Assembly: GCA_028819005.1 (NCBI GenBank)
Contig: JAPPMP010000024.1
Coordinates: 16,903 to 80,902, forward strand
Source: Acidimicrobiaceae bacterium
Lineage (GTDB): Bacteria > Actinomycetota > Acidimicrobiia > Acidimicrobiales > Aldehydirespiratoraceae
Length of the DNA: 64,000 nt
Direction of reading: 5' to 3'
Shown here: piece after piece, positions 19,398-30,253 of the stretch
Layout of the letters: the number at the start of each line of letters is the position of its first letter
Numbering within the stretch: position 1 is the stretch's first letter
The notes under the pieces: generated by a model
Seen by the model: the letters and a program-made list of their open reading frames with translations, nothing else
The model's database searches: none
What the model was told of the DNA's origin: nothing
Made by a program: the position numbers and the translations under genes

Positions 19398-21281
19398 ATG
19401 AGCGGGCCCGTCCGAGACTTCACCTCCGACGACGCCTGGTCTTTCAACGGTGGAACGCACGTGTCCGCATATGAAGTACTCGGCGCCCATCGCGCAGGTG
19501 GTTCGGCCACGTTTCGGGTCTGGGCCCCGAGCGCTCGCACCGTGCATGTCATAGGCGACTTCAACGATTGGCAGACGGACAACGAATATGCGCTTGACCC
19601 GGACCCCTCTGGGGTTTGGCGAGGGAGTTTCGCGGTCGAAACAGGTCAGCGTTACAAATACCGGATTCAACCGGCGCAAGGCGGTGCTTTCGACAAGGCT
19701 GACCCGTTCGGCTTCTCATTCGAGGAAGCCCCGGGAACAGCATCGATCATATGTGACCTCGACTACGACTGGGGAGACGGGGACTGGATGACCGACCGCG
19801 GACCGCGTCTAGCCCTCGACGCGCCGGTTTCGATCTATGAACTGCACCTCGGTTCTTGGCGTTACGAACCTGGCGGGTACCGCGCCATCGGCAAACAGTT
19901 GGCCGAGTACGCGGCTGAGATGGGTTTCACCCATGTCGAGTTGCTGCCGGTCACAGAGCATCCCTTCTATGGCTCCTGGGGATACCAGACAACCGGGTAC
20001 TTTGCACCGACCGCCCGATACGGCAGCCCGGTCGATTTCATGGCCATGGTCGATGTGCTGCACCAGTCTGGAATCGGCGTGATCCTCGATTGGGCGCCGT
20101 CGCACTTCCCGACCGATGCACACGGCCTGGCAACCTTCGACGGCTCCCACCTATTCGAACACGCAGACCCTCGAATGGGGTTTCACCCGGACTGGAACAG
20201 CTGCATCTTCAACTACGACCGCAACGAGGTCCGCAGCTTTCTCCTCTCAAGCGCCCATTTCTGGGCTCGCCTGTACCACGTGGACGCAATCCGGGTCGAC
20301 GCGGTTGCCTCAATGCTGTACCGCGACTACTCGCGCGCCGAGGGGGAATGGATCCCCAACGAACACGGGGGAAACGAGAACCTCGGGGCGGTGAGATTCC
20401 TGCAGGAGCTCAACCGGTCGCTGTACGACAAGCACCCCGGCATCCAGGTCATCGCCGAAGAATCGACGGCGTGGCGTGGCGTCACTACGCCTGTCGATCA
20501 GGGCGGCCTCGGTTTCGGATACAAATGGGACATGGGTTGGATGCACGACACCCTCCAGTACATGTCGCGCGAACCTGTCCACCGCCGCTACCACCACGAT
20601 GAATTGACCTTCCGAGCCGCGTATCAAGGCTCAGAGAACTTTTTGGTGCCGCTCTCCCATGACGAGGTGGTTCACGGCAAGGGCTCGCTGCTGGCGAAAA
20701 TGCCCGGAGACGAATGGCAAAAACTTGCAAATCTGCGGCTATTGCTGGGGTATCAGTGGACCGTCCCCGGCAAGAAATTGCTGTTCATGGGATCCGAGTT
20801 CGCGGCGTCCGCGGAGTGGAACCACGAATCCGAACTGGACTGGCCCAGCCTCGCCGATCCGAACAAAGCGCGCCTGAAGGATTTTGTGGCGACTCTCAAC
20901 GACGTCTACCGCTCCCATCCGGCACTGTGGCGGGGGGACTGCGCGGCCGACGGTTTCGCCTGGGTCATCGGCGACGACTGCTCCAACAGCGTGTACGCCT
21001 ATCTGCGTACCGCACTCGACGCGGCGCCAGTTCTCGTGGTCGCCAACTTCACACCTGTTCCCCATGAGCAATATCGGATCGGGACGCCATTTGCCGGCAC
21101 GTGGATCCCGCTGCTCGACTCCGACGCTGTCGGGTTCGGCGGCAGCGGCGTCATCAACTCAGACCGCGAGACCGAACCGGCGCCAAGCCACGGACGGCAG
21201 CAGTCGATCGAGGTCAGGCTCGGACCGCTCGCCCTCAGCCTGTTCACCCTCGACGCCGGCAACGGCCAACCCCAGGAGTAG
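19398..21281 (+). CDS. glgB: 1,4-alpha-glucan branching enzyme
   Basis: GDFNDWQTDNEYAL, YELHLGSWRYEPGGYR, FTHVELLPVTEHPFYGSWGYQ, DAIRVDAVASMLYRDYSR. Confidence 0.93.
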   Translation: MSGPVRDFTSDDAWSFNGGTHVSAYEVLGAHRAGGSATFRVWAPSARTVHVIGDFNDWQTDNEYALDPDPSGVWRGSFAVETGQRYKYRIQPAQGGAFDKADPFGFSFEEAPGTASIICDLDYDWGDGDWMTDRGPRLALDAPVSIYELHLGSWRYEPGGYRAIGKQLAEYAAEMGFTHVELLPVTEHPFYGSWGYQTTGYFAPTARYGSPVDFMAMVDVLHQSGIGVILDWAPSHFPTDAHGLATFDGSHLFEHADPRMGFHPDWNSCIFNYDRNEVRSFLLSSAHFWARLYHVDAIRVDAVASMLYRDYSRAEGEWIPNEHGGNENLGAVRFLQELNRSLYDKHPGIQVIAEESTAWRGVTTPVDQGGLGFGYKWDMGWMHDTLQYMSREPVHRRYHHDELTFRAAYQGSENFLVPLSHDEVVHGKGSLLAKMPGDEWQKLANLRLLLGYQWTVPGKKLLFMGSEFAASAEWNHESELDWPSLADPNKARLKDFVATLNDVYRSHPALWRGDCAADGFAWVIGDDCSNSVYAYLRTALDAAPVLVVANFTPVPHEQYRIGTPFAGTWIPLLDSDAVGFGGSGVINSDRETEPAPSHGRQQSIEVRLGPLALSLFTLDAGNGQPQE

Positions 21282-21285
21282 TCCC

Positions 21286-22533
21286 GTGCATCGACAAGAC
21301 CGTCGCCCGAAGGTTCTCAGCGTCATCCTCGCCGGCGGTGAAGGCAAACGGCTGGCGCCGCTGACCCTTGATCGGGCAAAACCAGCGGTGCCATTCGGCG
21401 GGCACTACCGGCTCATCGACTTCCCGCTCTCCAATCTGGCCAACGGCGGCTATCGCAAGATCGTTGTGTTGACCCAGTACAAGAGCCACAGCCTCGACGT
21501 CCACCTGTCTCTCACCTGGCGTTTGAGCGCGGTGTTGGGCAACTACGTCACCTCGGTGCCGGCCCAGATGCGTCAAGGCCCGCGATGGTTCCTGGGTTCA
21601 GCCGACGCCCTGTTCCAGAATCTGAACCTGATCGACGACGAGAAACCCGACTATGTCTTTGTGTTCGGGGCTGATCACATCTACCGGATCGACCCGGTGC
21701 AGATGCTGGAGCACCACATTGATTCTGGGGCCGGCGTGACGGTGGCTGGGATAAGAGTTCCCCGTGACGAATCCACCCAGTTCGGCGTGATCAAGAGAGG
21801 CAGCGCCTCAATCATCACGGAGTTCCTCGAAAAACCGGAAATCGATCAGGTCCAAGGGCTGGACGACGACCCGGAAAGCATCCTGGCTTCAATGGGCAAC
21901 TATGTATTCACTGCTGACAGCCTGGTCGAGCTGCTGCACGAGAACGCGCGAGCCGAGACGACTGGTCATGATGTGGGCGGAGACTTGATCCCGATGATGG
22001 TTGCCAAGGGCGAGGCCTCGGTTTACGACTTCACCCAGAATCGCGTTCCAGGGCAGATCGGCCGCCCGCACTATTGGCGCGATGTCGGAACCATAGACAG
22101 CTACTACGAGGCGCACATGGACCTGGTCGGCCACAACCCGGCCTTCGATCTCTACAACAGCGACTGGCCGATCTACACCTTGGGCCGCACTCTTCCGCCT
22201 GCCAAGATCGACGACCACGGCGAATATGGGCCCTCCGATGTGCGGCGTTCGATAATCAGCAACGGCGCAATAGTGGCAGGGGCATGTGTTCGCGACTCAG
22301 TCCTGTCACCCGACGTCGCTGTCGCGGCGGGCGCGGTGGTCGAGAATTCGGTGCTGTTGGACGGAGTGAAGATCGGTGAAGGCGCCGCGGTGAGCCGTGT
22401 GGTCCTCGACAAGAACGTTGTCGTGCCTCCAGGTCTCACGCTGGGTCACGAGCTTGAACACGACCGCGAGCACTACACCGTGTCTGAGGGCGGGGTAGTG
22501 GTCTTGGCCAAGAGTCAAACGGTCGTTGCTTGA
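21286..22533 (+). CDS. glgC: Glucose-1-phosphate adenylyltransferase
   Basis: VILAGGEGKRLAPLTLDRAKPAVPFGGHYRLIDFPLSNLANGG; GTG start at 21286. Confidence 0.95.
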   Translation: MHRQDRRPKVLSVILAGGEGKRLAPLTLDRAKPAVPFGGHYRLIDFPLSNLANGGYRKIVVLTQYKSHSLDVHLSLTWRLSAVLGNYVTSVPAQMRQGPRWFLGSADALFQNLNLIDDEKPDYVFVFGADHIYRIDPVQMLEHHIDSGAGVTVAGIRVPRDESTQFGVIKRGSASIITEFLEKPEIDQVQGLDDDPESILASMGNYVFTADSLVELLHENARAETTGHDVGGDLIPMMVAKGEASVYDFTQNRVPGQIGRPHYWRDVGTIDSYYEAHMDLVGHNPAFDLYNSDWPIYTLGRTLPPAKIDDHGEYGPSDVRRSIISNGAIVAGACVRDSVLSPDVAVAAGAVVENSVLLDGVKIGEGAAVSRVVLDKNVVVPPGLTLGHELEHDREHYTVSEGGVVVLAKSQTVVA

Positions 22534-22542
22534 GCGAGGCGA

Positions 22543-23922
22543 TCAGGCGTGTCGATCGAGCAGTTCCTGATACAGCTCGATGTGTTGAGAAGCAGGCTCG
22601 TCCCATGACCAGTCAATGGTCATAGCGCGAGTCTGGATGGAGCGTCGACGATTCGCGTTGCGCAAGGATCGAACCCCCCGGTGGATGCCGTCAACGATCC
22701 CGCTGACGCTCACATCGGTGACGAAGCCGGTTCCCTCCTTGTGCTCATCAGCGTCGACAACAGTGTCGTGCAAGCCGCCGACATCGGTGACCACCGGCAA
22801 CGATCCGTAGTTCATTGCTTGCATCTGCGCAAGACCGCACGGCTCGAATCGGCTGGGCATCACGAACAGGTCCGATCCGGCGAACAATGCGTGGCCCAGC
22901 GAGACGTCGTACCCCTCGGTGAAGAACACAAGCTCGGGGTGCTCGATGGCTAGGTCGTGAAGAGCCGCAGCCAAGGCCGCGTCTCCAGCGCCCAACACGG
23001 CGAGACGGGCGGGGAAGCGGTCGAGATAGCGCGAGGCCTCAATCAGCAGGTCGATCCCCTTCTGCTCGACCAGACGAGTGACCGTGGCCACGATCGGAGG
23101 CTTGGGCTCTGACCAACCAGCGAGTTTCAAGAGGTGGTCACGACAGATTTCACGTCCCAACATGTCGTCCGCGTCGAACTGAGCCGCGATCTGGGGGTCC
23201 GAGGCAGGATTCCAAATTTCGGCGTCGATCCCGTTGCGGATCCCGACGAGACGGTCGCCGGCAGCTTGGAGGCGCTCATGCAGGCCCATGCCGCCCTCGG
23301 GAGTGAGGATCTCGCGTGCGTAGTTGGGGCTGACAGCGATGACCCGGTCGGCCAGGGCGATCGCCCCTGCCAGAGGGTTGCTTCCCTCATACCAGCTGAA
23401 GTGGTGCGTCCCGACCGAAAGGTGTTCGAGCCAACTGCGAGACGCGTAGCCCTGATAACCGAGGGTGTGAATAGTGAGCACCGTAGGCGGGGGATCGACG
23501 AGCATTCCCAAGGCGGCTGCGCTGTGCCAGTCGTTGAGATGCAGGATGTCGGGTTCTCTGCGTTCTGCGAGTCTCGCGATCGCGGCTGAGAATGCCATGA
23601 AGCGATGATCGTTGTCGGGCCAACCTTGCCCGTTCTCGTCTATGTACGGGTGGGGGCGAGCCATGCCGGCCACGTCGATCAGGGAGAGCTGCCCAGCGCT
23701 GCGATGGCGACCGCTCCGGACCCGGATGTCTCCGGTCCACCAGGGGGACTCGAGTTCCGTTTCAGCCTGCTTTTCAAGTCTCACATCACCGTAGTCGGGG
23801 AGCACGACTTCAACTTCAACTCCCTTGTCGCGAAGAGTCCGAACGAGGCCGCTGACGGCCTCGGCCAGCCCGCCCACCCGCGCGACCGGGGCCATCTCCG
23901 CAGCGGCCAGCAGCACCTTCAT
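22543..23922 (-). CDS. glgA: Glycogen synthase (ADP-glucose type, GT5)
   Basis: MKVLLAAAEMAPVARVGGLAEAVSGL; VMPSRFEPCGLAQMQAMNYGSLPVV. Confidence 0.92.
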   Translation of the reverse strand: MKVLLAAAEMAPVARVGGLAEAVSGLVRTLRDKGVEVEVVLPDYGDVRLEKQAETELESPWWTGDIRVRSGRHRSAGQLSLIDVAGMARPHPYIDENGQGWPDNDHRFMAFSAAIARLAERREPDILHLNDWHSAAALGMLVDPPPTVLTIHTLGYQGYASRSWLEHLSVGTHHFSWYEGSNPLAGAIALADRVIAVSPNYAREILTPEGGMGLHERLQAAGDRLVGIRNGIDAEIWNPASDPQIAAQFDADDMLGREICRDHLLKLAGWSEPKPPIVATVTRLVEQKGIDLLIEASRYLDRFPARLAVLGAGDAALAAALHDLAIEHPELVFFTEGYDVSLGHALFAGSDLFVMPSRFEPCGLAQMQAMNYGSLPVVTDVGGLHDTVVDADEHKEGTGFVTDVSVSGIVDGIHRGVRSLRNANRRRSIQTRAMTIDWSWDEPASQHIELYQELLDRHA

Positions 23923-26018
23923 CTCGGTCCCTCTCTGCGGAGCAGCATCAGCGCCCACGCGTCGACACTGATCTTGGAACTCGTCCGGAACGATGCGCGA
24001 CGAGCGTTGTCGGCGGTGTCGATCTCAAGATTCCACTGCCAACTGCCGAAACGGGAGGAGAGCGTGAAGTCGACCGCTTCGGAACTGGCGTTGAGCAGCA
24101 TCAAGAAACTGTCGTCCACGATCCGTTCACCTTGCGACCCGGCCGCAGTGATTGCCTCGCCGTTCAAGAACACCGCCACCGAACGGGCATGAGCGGCATG
24201 CCAGTCATTATATGCCATCTCAGAGCCTTTTGGTGTGAACCAGATCATGTCGTCAATCTCGGCGCCGCTGACGGGTTCGCCTTTGAACCAACGCCTGCGT
24301 CGGAATACGGGATGAGTCGACCTCAAAGAAATCAATTTCCGGGTGAAGGAGAGAAATTCAGCATCGACGCGGTGCCAGTCATACCAGGAGACCTCGTTGT
24401 CCTGGGCGTAGGCGTTGTTGTTGCCGCCTTGGCTTCGGCCGAGTTCGTCGCCTCCCAACAGCATGGGAACGCCTTGCGAAAGCAGCAGGGTTGCGAGCAT
24501 CGATCGCCTTCTCGTGTCGCGGACTTGCAGGACCGACTGGTCCTCGGTCGGCCCCTCGACTCCTGAGTTCCAAGAACGGTTGTGGCTCTCCCCGTCGCGG
24601 TTGTCCTCGCCGTTGGCTTCGTTGTGTTTGTGGTCGTAGGAGACGAGGTCGGCCAGTGTGAAACCGTCGTGGGCGGTGATGAAGTTGATGCTTGCTGAAG
24701 GGCGCCGCCCCGAAACCGCGTACAGGTCGGAACTGCCGGTGAGGCGGGTTGCGAGGTCGGGCAGGCTCTCTTGTCCGCTGCGCCAGTATTCCCGCACATC
24801 GTCGCGATATCTGGCGTTCCACTCCGACCACTTCGGCGGGAAGCCGCCGACTTGGTAACCATCCGGCCCGACGTCCCAGGGTTCGGCGATGAGCTTCACC
24901 TGATTGATGACAGGGTCCTGATGAATGAGATCGAAGAAGGAGGAGAGGCGATCGGCCTGATACAGGCTCCTGGCCAGAGCGGGAGCGAGGTCGAAGCGGA
25001 AACCGTCGACGTGCATGTCGAGCACCCAGTAGCGAAGACTGTCCATCATCATCTGGAGAGACTGGGAGTTCCCCATGTTCAAGGTGTTGCCGGTGCCGGT
25101 GAAGTCTGCGTAATGACGCGGTTCGGCGGGATCGAGATGGTAGTAGCAGCGGTTGTCGAGACCCTTGAAGGACAAGGAGGGGCCCAGATGGCTGCCTTCA
25201 GCGCTGTGGTTGTAGACCACGTCGAGAATCACTTCGATGCCCGCTTGGTGGAGTGTCTTGACCATCGCTTTGAACTCGACGACCTGGCCACCGGTGTCAC
25301 CGCCGGCTGAGTAGGGCCCGTGCGGAGCGAAGAAACCCAACGTGTTGTAACCCCAGTAGTTGCTCAAGCCCTGCTTGGTGAGTGCATGTTCTGAAACGAA
25401 GTGGTGAACCGGCAACAGTTCGACCGCGGTGACTCCCAACGACAACAGATGCCCAAGCACCGGATCCGAGACCATGCCCGCATAGGTGCCCCTCAGATCC
25501 TCGGGAACATCGGGATGGGCGATTGAGATTCCTCGCACGTGAGTCTCGTAGATGACCGTGCGATGCAGCGGAGTGTGGGGAGGTGCATCGTCCTGCCAGT
25601 CGAAGGCGGGATCGACGACCACTGAGTTGGGCATGAACGGCGCGCTGTCCACAAGATCGGGGGAATCGTGGTCCTCCTGTTCGAAGGCGTAGACCTCAGG
25701 CCCCCAACGGACGTCGCCGGTTATCGCCTTGGCATAGGGGTCGATCAACAGCTTTGCGGGATTGCACCAGGCCCCCCTGTCCGGTTCCCAAGGGCCGTGG
25801 ACCCGGAATCCATAGCGTTGACCGGGTTCGACTCCCGGAACATAGCCATGGTGAACGAACGCCGTTGCCTCGGGCAGTTCCAAGCGCCGTTCCTGTCCGT
25901 CGGGGGAGAGAAGGCAGACTTCAACCCGCTCTGCCATCTCCGAGTAGACTGCGAAGTTGGTTCCTCGGCCGTCGAAAGTCGCGCCTAGCGGGTAGAGGCG
26001 ACCGGGCCACACAGTCAC
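23919..26018 (-). CDS. glgX: Glycogen debranching enzyme
   Basis: YPLGATFDGRGTNFAVYSEMAERVEVCLL; NYWGYNTLGFFAPH; GTG start probable at 26018. Confidence 0.92.
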   Translation of the reverse strand: MTVWPGRLYPLGATFDGRGTNFAVYSEMAERVEVCLLSPDGQERRLELPEATAFVHHGYVPGVEPGQRYGFRVHGPWEPDRGAWCNPAKLLIDPYAKAITGDVRWGPEVYAFEQEDHDSPDLVDSAPFMPNSVVVDPAFDWQDDAPPHTPLHRTVIYETHVRGISIAHPDVPEDLRGTYAGMVSDPVLGHLLSLGVTAVELLPVHHFVSEHALTKQGLSNYWGYNTLGFFAPHGPYSAGGDTGGQVVEFKAMVKTLHQAGIEVILDVVYNHSAEGSHLGPSLSFKGLDNRCYYHLDPAEPRHYADFTGTGNTLNMGNSQSLQMMMDSLRYWVLDMHVDGFRFDLAPALARSLYQADRLSSFFDLIHQDPVINQVKLIAEPWDVGPDGYQVGGFPPKWSEWNARYRDDVREYWRSGQESLPDLATRLTGSSDLYAVSGRRPSASINFITAHDGFTLADLVSYDHKHNEANGEDNRDGESHNRSWNSGVEGPTEDQSVLQVRDTRRRSMLATLLLSQGVPMLLGGDELGRSQGGNNNAYAQDNEVSWYDWHRVDAEFLSFTRKLISLRSTHPVFRRRRWFKGEPVSGAEIDDMIWFTPKGSEMAYNDWHAAHARSVAVFLNGEAITAAGSQGERIVDDSFLMLLNASSEAVDFTLSSRFGSWQWNLEIDTADNARRASFRTSSKISVDAWALMLLRREGPR

Positions 26019-28000
26019 AGTCGCCGGGCCTCGTCCAGCGCGGGCCGGTAGAGCCGTTGTCGGTACTCCGAGACCATGCGTCCGGCGGTCACCTGGGTTC
26101 CCAGAGTTCGCCAGGCGTGGCGCATCCGCTCGATCCAGCGGCTCGAGCATGCTTGCCCGCCTTCGAAGAACTCCGGGATTATCCGAGTCTCGAGGATTTC
26201 AAAGATCGCAGCAGCTTCTGCGCGGTCGCGCTCTTCAGGTTCAGCCGCTTCGCTGGAAGGGATTGTCCATCCGTTGCGACCGTCGGCCATCTCATCCCAC
26301 CAACCATCACTGATTGAGAAATTGAGCCCTCCGTTCAGGGCCGACTTCTCGCCGCTTGTTCCGCACGCTTCGTGAGGTCGAATCGGGTTGTTGAGCCAGA
26401 CGTCGCATCCCGCGTACATCGCCCGGGCGACCGCCATGTCGTAGCCGGGCACGAATACGAACCGCTGTTGCGAAGCAGCTGATTGGCTGAACCTGACGAC
26501 CTCGTGCAGCAGTTGCTTGCCCTCGGCGTCGGCGGGATGGGCTTTGCCTGCGAAGACGAACTGAACAGGTCGTTCTTCATCGGCAAGCAACGCGCTCAAT
26601 CGAGCAGCGTCGCTCAACAGCAGAGTGGCGCGCTTGTATGTCGCGAAGCGGCGTGCAAATCCGATGGTGAGAGCATCACGGTCGAGAGAAGCACCGACGC
26701 GTTCGCGTGTTTGCGACTCCAGCAGTCCGATTCCCGTGTTGCGGAGCGTCCGCATCGCTTCGTCGTCCAGATCTTCGATGCGCTCCCACGCTGCCTTGTC
26801 GCCGTTCTCCCAACCTGGTCCCAAGACCTTGTCGAAGGCGTCCTGAGCCGAAGGCGCCACCCATGTTCGAGCATGCACGCCGTTGGTGACCGACCCGATC
26901 TTCTTGCTGCCCGGAATCGAGGAAAAGAGTTCTCGGCTGATCTTGCCGTGAAGTTTGGAAACCCCGTTGCTGCGACCGGCAGCGCGCAGGCACAACGCTG
27001 CCATATTGAACCTGTCATGCTCGTCAGTCGGGTCGTGGCCCAACGCTGCCAGAGTCTCCACTGGGACTTTCCAACGGTCGGCCCAGATCTTCAGCACAGG
27101 AGCGATCAGCGATTTCTCGAAACGGTCAATACCAGCGGGAACCGGAGTGTGGGTGGTGAAAATCAACCTCGGTGCTATGGCCTCGCCGGCCTCGTCGAGA
27201 GTCGCGCCTGCTTGGATCTCCCGGTCGAGCATTTCGAGAATCAAGAACCCCGCATGCCCCTCGTTGAGATGAATGACCGGCACGTTCCATCCGAGGGCGG
27301 CCAGCGCTCGCATTCCTCCAACCCCGAGCACAGCCTCTTGGAGCAGGCGGTGCTGACGATCACCGCTGTAGAGCCGATCAGTGATCTTGCGGTCGCTGTC
27401 GCTGTTGCCGGCCACATCGGTGTCGAGGACTATCAACGGGACTCGGCCGATATTGAAACGCCACACGACGGCGCCCACTTCACGCCCGGCGAGGGGCACC
27501 GTGATCGCGATTCCGGTGTCCGTGGCCCCGAGGAGCTCGGGATGCTGTGGTTCGTAGCGCTCTCGCTGAGACCCGTTGGCTATCTCCTGGCGGAAGAATC
27601 CCTCGCGATAGAACAAGCCCACTCCGCACAGCGACGTGCCGGTGTCGCTCGCTGCCTTGAGATGATCGCCGGCGAGAATGCCCAGTCCCCCGGAGTACTG
27701 GGGCAACACGTCGCTGATCCCGAACTCCGGAGAAAAGTAGGCCACCTCTGGAGTCGAGGTCGGATTCGCAGCCAGCGCTGTAGTCTGCTGGTTCACCTGC
27801 TCTACCGCTGCTGCCAACTCGGCATCGCCGACGAGTGCTTCCCAGTCGGATTCTGCCATGCGTTCAATGACTGCCAATGGGTGCTCTCGCGTCCGGCGCC
27901 CCGGGAGTCGGTCCAGCACCAGCGCGGCCTGATTCGACCAGGCCCAAGCGTAATTGTCGGCGATGTTGCGGTAGGCGCCCGATAGTTCTTTGGATGACAA
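26015..28000 (-). CDS. glgP: Alpha-glucan phosphorylase
   Basis: YFSPEFGISDVLPQYSGGLGILAGDHLKAASDTG; HLNEGHAGF; WLNNPIRPHEACGTSGEKSALNGGLNFSISDGWW. Confidence 0.93.
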   Translation of the reverse strand: MSSKELSGAYRNIADNYAWAWSNQAALVLDRLPGRRTREHPLAVIERMAESDWEALVGDAELAAAVEQVNQQTTALAANPTSTPEVAYFSPEFGISDVLPQYSGGLGILAGDHLKAASDTGTSLCGVGLFYREGFFRQEIANGSQRERYEPQHPELLGATDTGIAITVPLAGREVGAVVWRFNIGRVPLIVLDTDVAGNSDSDRKITDRLYSGDRQHRLLQEAVLGVGGMRALAALGWNVPVIHLNEGHAGFLILEMLDREIQAGATLDEAGEAIAPRLIFTTHTPVPAGIDRFEKSLIAPVLKIWADRWKVPVETLAALGHDPTDEHDRFNMAALCLRAAGRSNGVSKLHGKISRELFSSIPGSKKIGSVTNGVHARTWVAPSAQDAFDKVLGPGWENGDKAAWERIEDLDDEAMRTLRNTGIGLLESQTRERVGASLDRDALTIGFARRFATYKRATLLLSDAARLSALLADEERPVQFVFAGKAHPADAEGKQLLHEVVRFSQSAASQQRFVFVPGYDMAVARAMYAGCDVWLNNPIRPHEACGTSGEKSALNGGLNFSISDGWWDEMADGRNGWTIPSSEAAEPEERDRAEAAAIFEILETRIIPEFFEGGQACSSRWIERMRHAWRTLGTQVTAGRMVSEYRQRLYRPALDEARRL

Positions 28001-28183
28001 CGCGTATCCTTTGAGTGTCCGTCCTCGGAGAGTTTGGGAGCCTACTAGCTGCCGATTTCAATGAGACTCGGCCGGATCCTCAAGCGAAGGGGGTGACAAT
28101 AGACTCGTCCACGGCATCGTAGGATTGGACAAGGCAGAGCCGTGCCGTTGCTGGGAGAAGCAGCGAGGCGAACAGGAGAGACT

Positions 28184-29647
28184 ATGACAATAGATGTGCC
28201 CAACCCCACAGAACACAATCAGTGGTATCCCTTCGCGAACCGTCCGCTGCCACCCGAAGTGGACGGACGAGTGTCGAACCCCGCCGTGATCCCAGTGTTC
28301 GATGCAGTGCCGCTCCCCGCGAGCGCCCGGTTTGTCGTGGTCGGCGCCGGGGTCCACGGGCTGTCAAGTGCGTACCACCTCGCCATGTATCTGGAGCGCT
28401 CCGGGAGGGGCAAGGGCAGCGACGTGGTGCTGATCGACAAACAAGGGCCCGGTGCAGGCGCTACGGGGTTGGCCTGCGGCTGTGTCCGAAACTTGTACAT
28501 GACCGGGCCGTTGCACGCCATCCTGCGAGCCAGCGTGGAGGTGTGGGAGTCCGATCCTGTGAACTTCGGTTTCCAGCAAGTCGGTTACGTCTCAGTAGGG
28601 GAGGCCAATCAAGAGGCCGACTACATCAAGCTGCAAGCTTCGCAAGCAGCGAGTGGATATCCATCGGACCTCTATACGGGCTCTGAGGCCCATGCGTTTC
28701 TGAAGGGATTGTGGCCCGATTTCAAAACGGAGAACTGCGATGTGGTGCTGCACGAACTCCGCTCTGGCTACGCAGGCACCCACATGGCGGTATGGGGGCT
28801 CGACCAGAAGTGTCGGCAGTGGGGCGTGCAGCGCGTCTATGGAACCAGCGTCACCGGCTACACGCTCGACGCGTCAGGCTCAGTGACTGCGGTCGAGACC
28901 GACCACGGCCCCATCGCCTGTGAGCAGGTGGTGGTGGGCGCGGGAGCATGGACGCCCGAGCATTGGGATTGGCTCGGTGGTCCATCTCACATCGATGTCG
29001 GGTATCCCGACGGCCATGTGCAGGCCCAGGCCGACATGTGGACTTATTGGCGACTGTTGGAGGGTGAGGTGCTGTTGCCTGAAGGCGTCGATTTCCGCAC
29101 CGCGCAGTACAAAGATTCACCCGTCCTGCACGTCGAGCTCATGAACACACCCGTGTACGGCGAAGACAACACCCTGCTCAAAGACCACTTTTACTCTTAC
29201 GTTCGGTACGCGGCAGAAAGAGTGGGCGCCCCGGGACTGCAGGGCGGCACGATTCCGGTGAAGATAGGCCCCAAAGCAGCAGTCGAACCCTACGGGCACC
29301 TCAACGATGTGTACCAAGCTGAACAGTGGTTTGCCGACTACTACTGCGCAACACTCGGCATGCTGTTCAAGCGACTCGAGAACCTGCGGCCCTACTTCAA
29401 GGAACGCCGCAACGGTGGGATCGGTGCTTTCACCCCTGACAACGTGCCCGTATTCGACTACGTGGCCGACAATGCCTGGGTGATCGCCGATTCCAACCAT
29501 GGGTTCAAGATGATCGGAGTGGGCAAACTAACCGCTCATATGCTTGTGTACGGCCGGAAACCCGACGAGCTCAAACCGTTCACCCTCGAGCGCTACCGCA
29601 CGGGCAACGCCTTCGGAGACCGCAACTCAAACTCCCCTTGGGTCTGA
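28184..29647 (+). CDS. FAD-dependent oxidoreductase (DAO family)
   Basis: VVVGAGVHGLSSAYHLA dinucleotide-binding motif. Confidence 0.85.
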   Translation: MTIDVPNPTEHNQWYPFANRPLPPEVDGRVSNPAVIPVFDAVPLPASARFVVVGAGVHGLSSAYHLAMYLERSGRGKGSDVVLIDKQGPGAGATGLACGCVRNLYMTGPLHAILRASVEVWESDPVNFGFQQVGYVSVGEANQEADYIKLQASQAASGYPSDLYTGSEAHAFLKGLWPDFKTENCDVVLHELRSGYAGTHMAVWGLDQKCRQWGVQRVYGTSVTGYTLDASGSVTAVETDHGPIACEQVVVGAGAWTPEHWDWLGGPSHIDVGYPDGHVQAQADMWTYWRLLEGEVLLPEGVDFRTAQYKDSPVLHVELMNTPVYGEDNTLLKDHFYSYVRYAAERVGAPGLQGGTIPVKIGPKAAVEPYGHLNDVYQAEQWFADYYCATLGMLFKRLENLRPYFKERRNGGIGAFTPDNVPVFDYVADNAWVIADSNHGFKMIGVGKLTAHMLVYGRKPDELKPFTLERYRTGNAFGDRNSNSPWV

Positions 29648-29734
29648 GACCCTCGCTCTTCATTGCACGTCCAAATGGGTCAGCCCGGCACTCCTCGCTC
29701 AGAGTGCCCGACGGAAGAGCGAGTTCCCCAATCC

Positions 29735-30238
29735 TCACCGGGTGCGGAACATGTGGGCGACCACAGCGGCTATCGGCGGGGGCTGTCCGTTGGCGAGCGG
29801 CTCGAGCGTGAACTCGATTTGGGATTCTCTGGGGTGGTCACTGGGGATGACCGTGGCCACGAGTTGGCAGGGAACCGAGTTGAGAGCGGTGAACGTCACT
29901 TGCATGATCTCCGCTTGGGGATCCGCGTAACTGAGTTCGCCGAGTTGGCGTCCCAACTCGCACAGGTGGGCGAAGACGTCCCCGGGCGGCAGCAGCAACA
30001 CCAGCTTTCTGTCGGGTGGGTCCGTTGGCGGTTGAGCAGACGGGGGGTGCTCGACCGCAGGCGTCTGTTGCAGCCACGCGTAAGCCTCGGTGATACGCGC
30101 CGCCGCGGCGGTGTCCCCACCGACGTCAGGATGGGTTTTGCGAATCAGCCTGCGGTAGGCCCGGGTGATGTCTTCGCCTTGCGCGTCTCGGGCCAGCCCC
30201 AGTGTCTCCAGCGCCGAATCGCGGTTCACTGACGACAC
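29735..30238 (-). CDS. DnaJ-domain protein
   Basis: ALETLGLARDAQGEDITRAYRRLIRKTHPDVGGD (J-domain with HPD). Confidence 0.85.
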   Translation of the reverse strand: MSSVNRDSALETLGLARDAQGEDITRAYRRLIRKTHPDVGGDTAAAARITEAYAWLQQTPAVEHPPSAQPPTDPPDRKLVLLLPPGDVFAHLCELGRQLGELSYADPQAEIMQVTFTALNSVPCQLVATVIPSDHPRESQIEFTLEPLANGQPPPIAAVVAHMFRTR

Positions 30239-30253
30239 TCTAGAGGGCGCTGC

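Noticed and set aside
26483-27985. 500-aa plus-strand ORF
   Set aside because: Entirely antisense to glgP with low-quality composition; a shadow ORF typical of GC-rich DNA.
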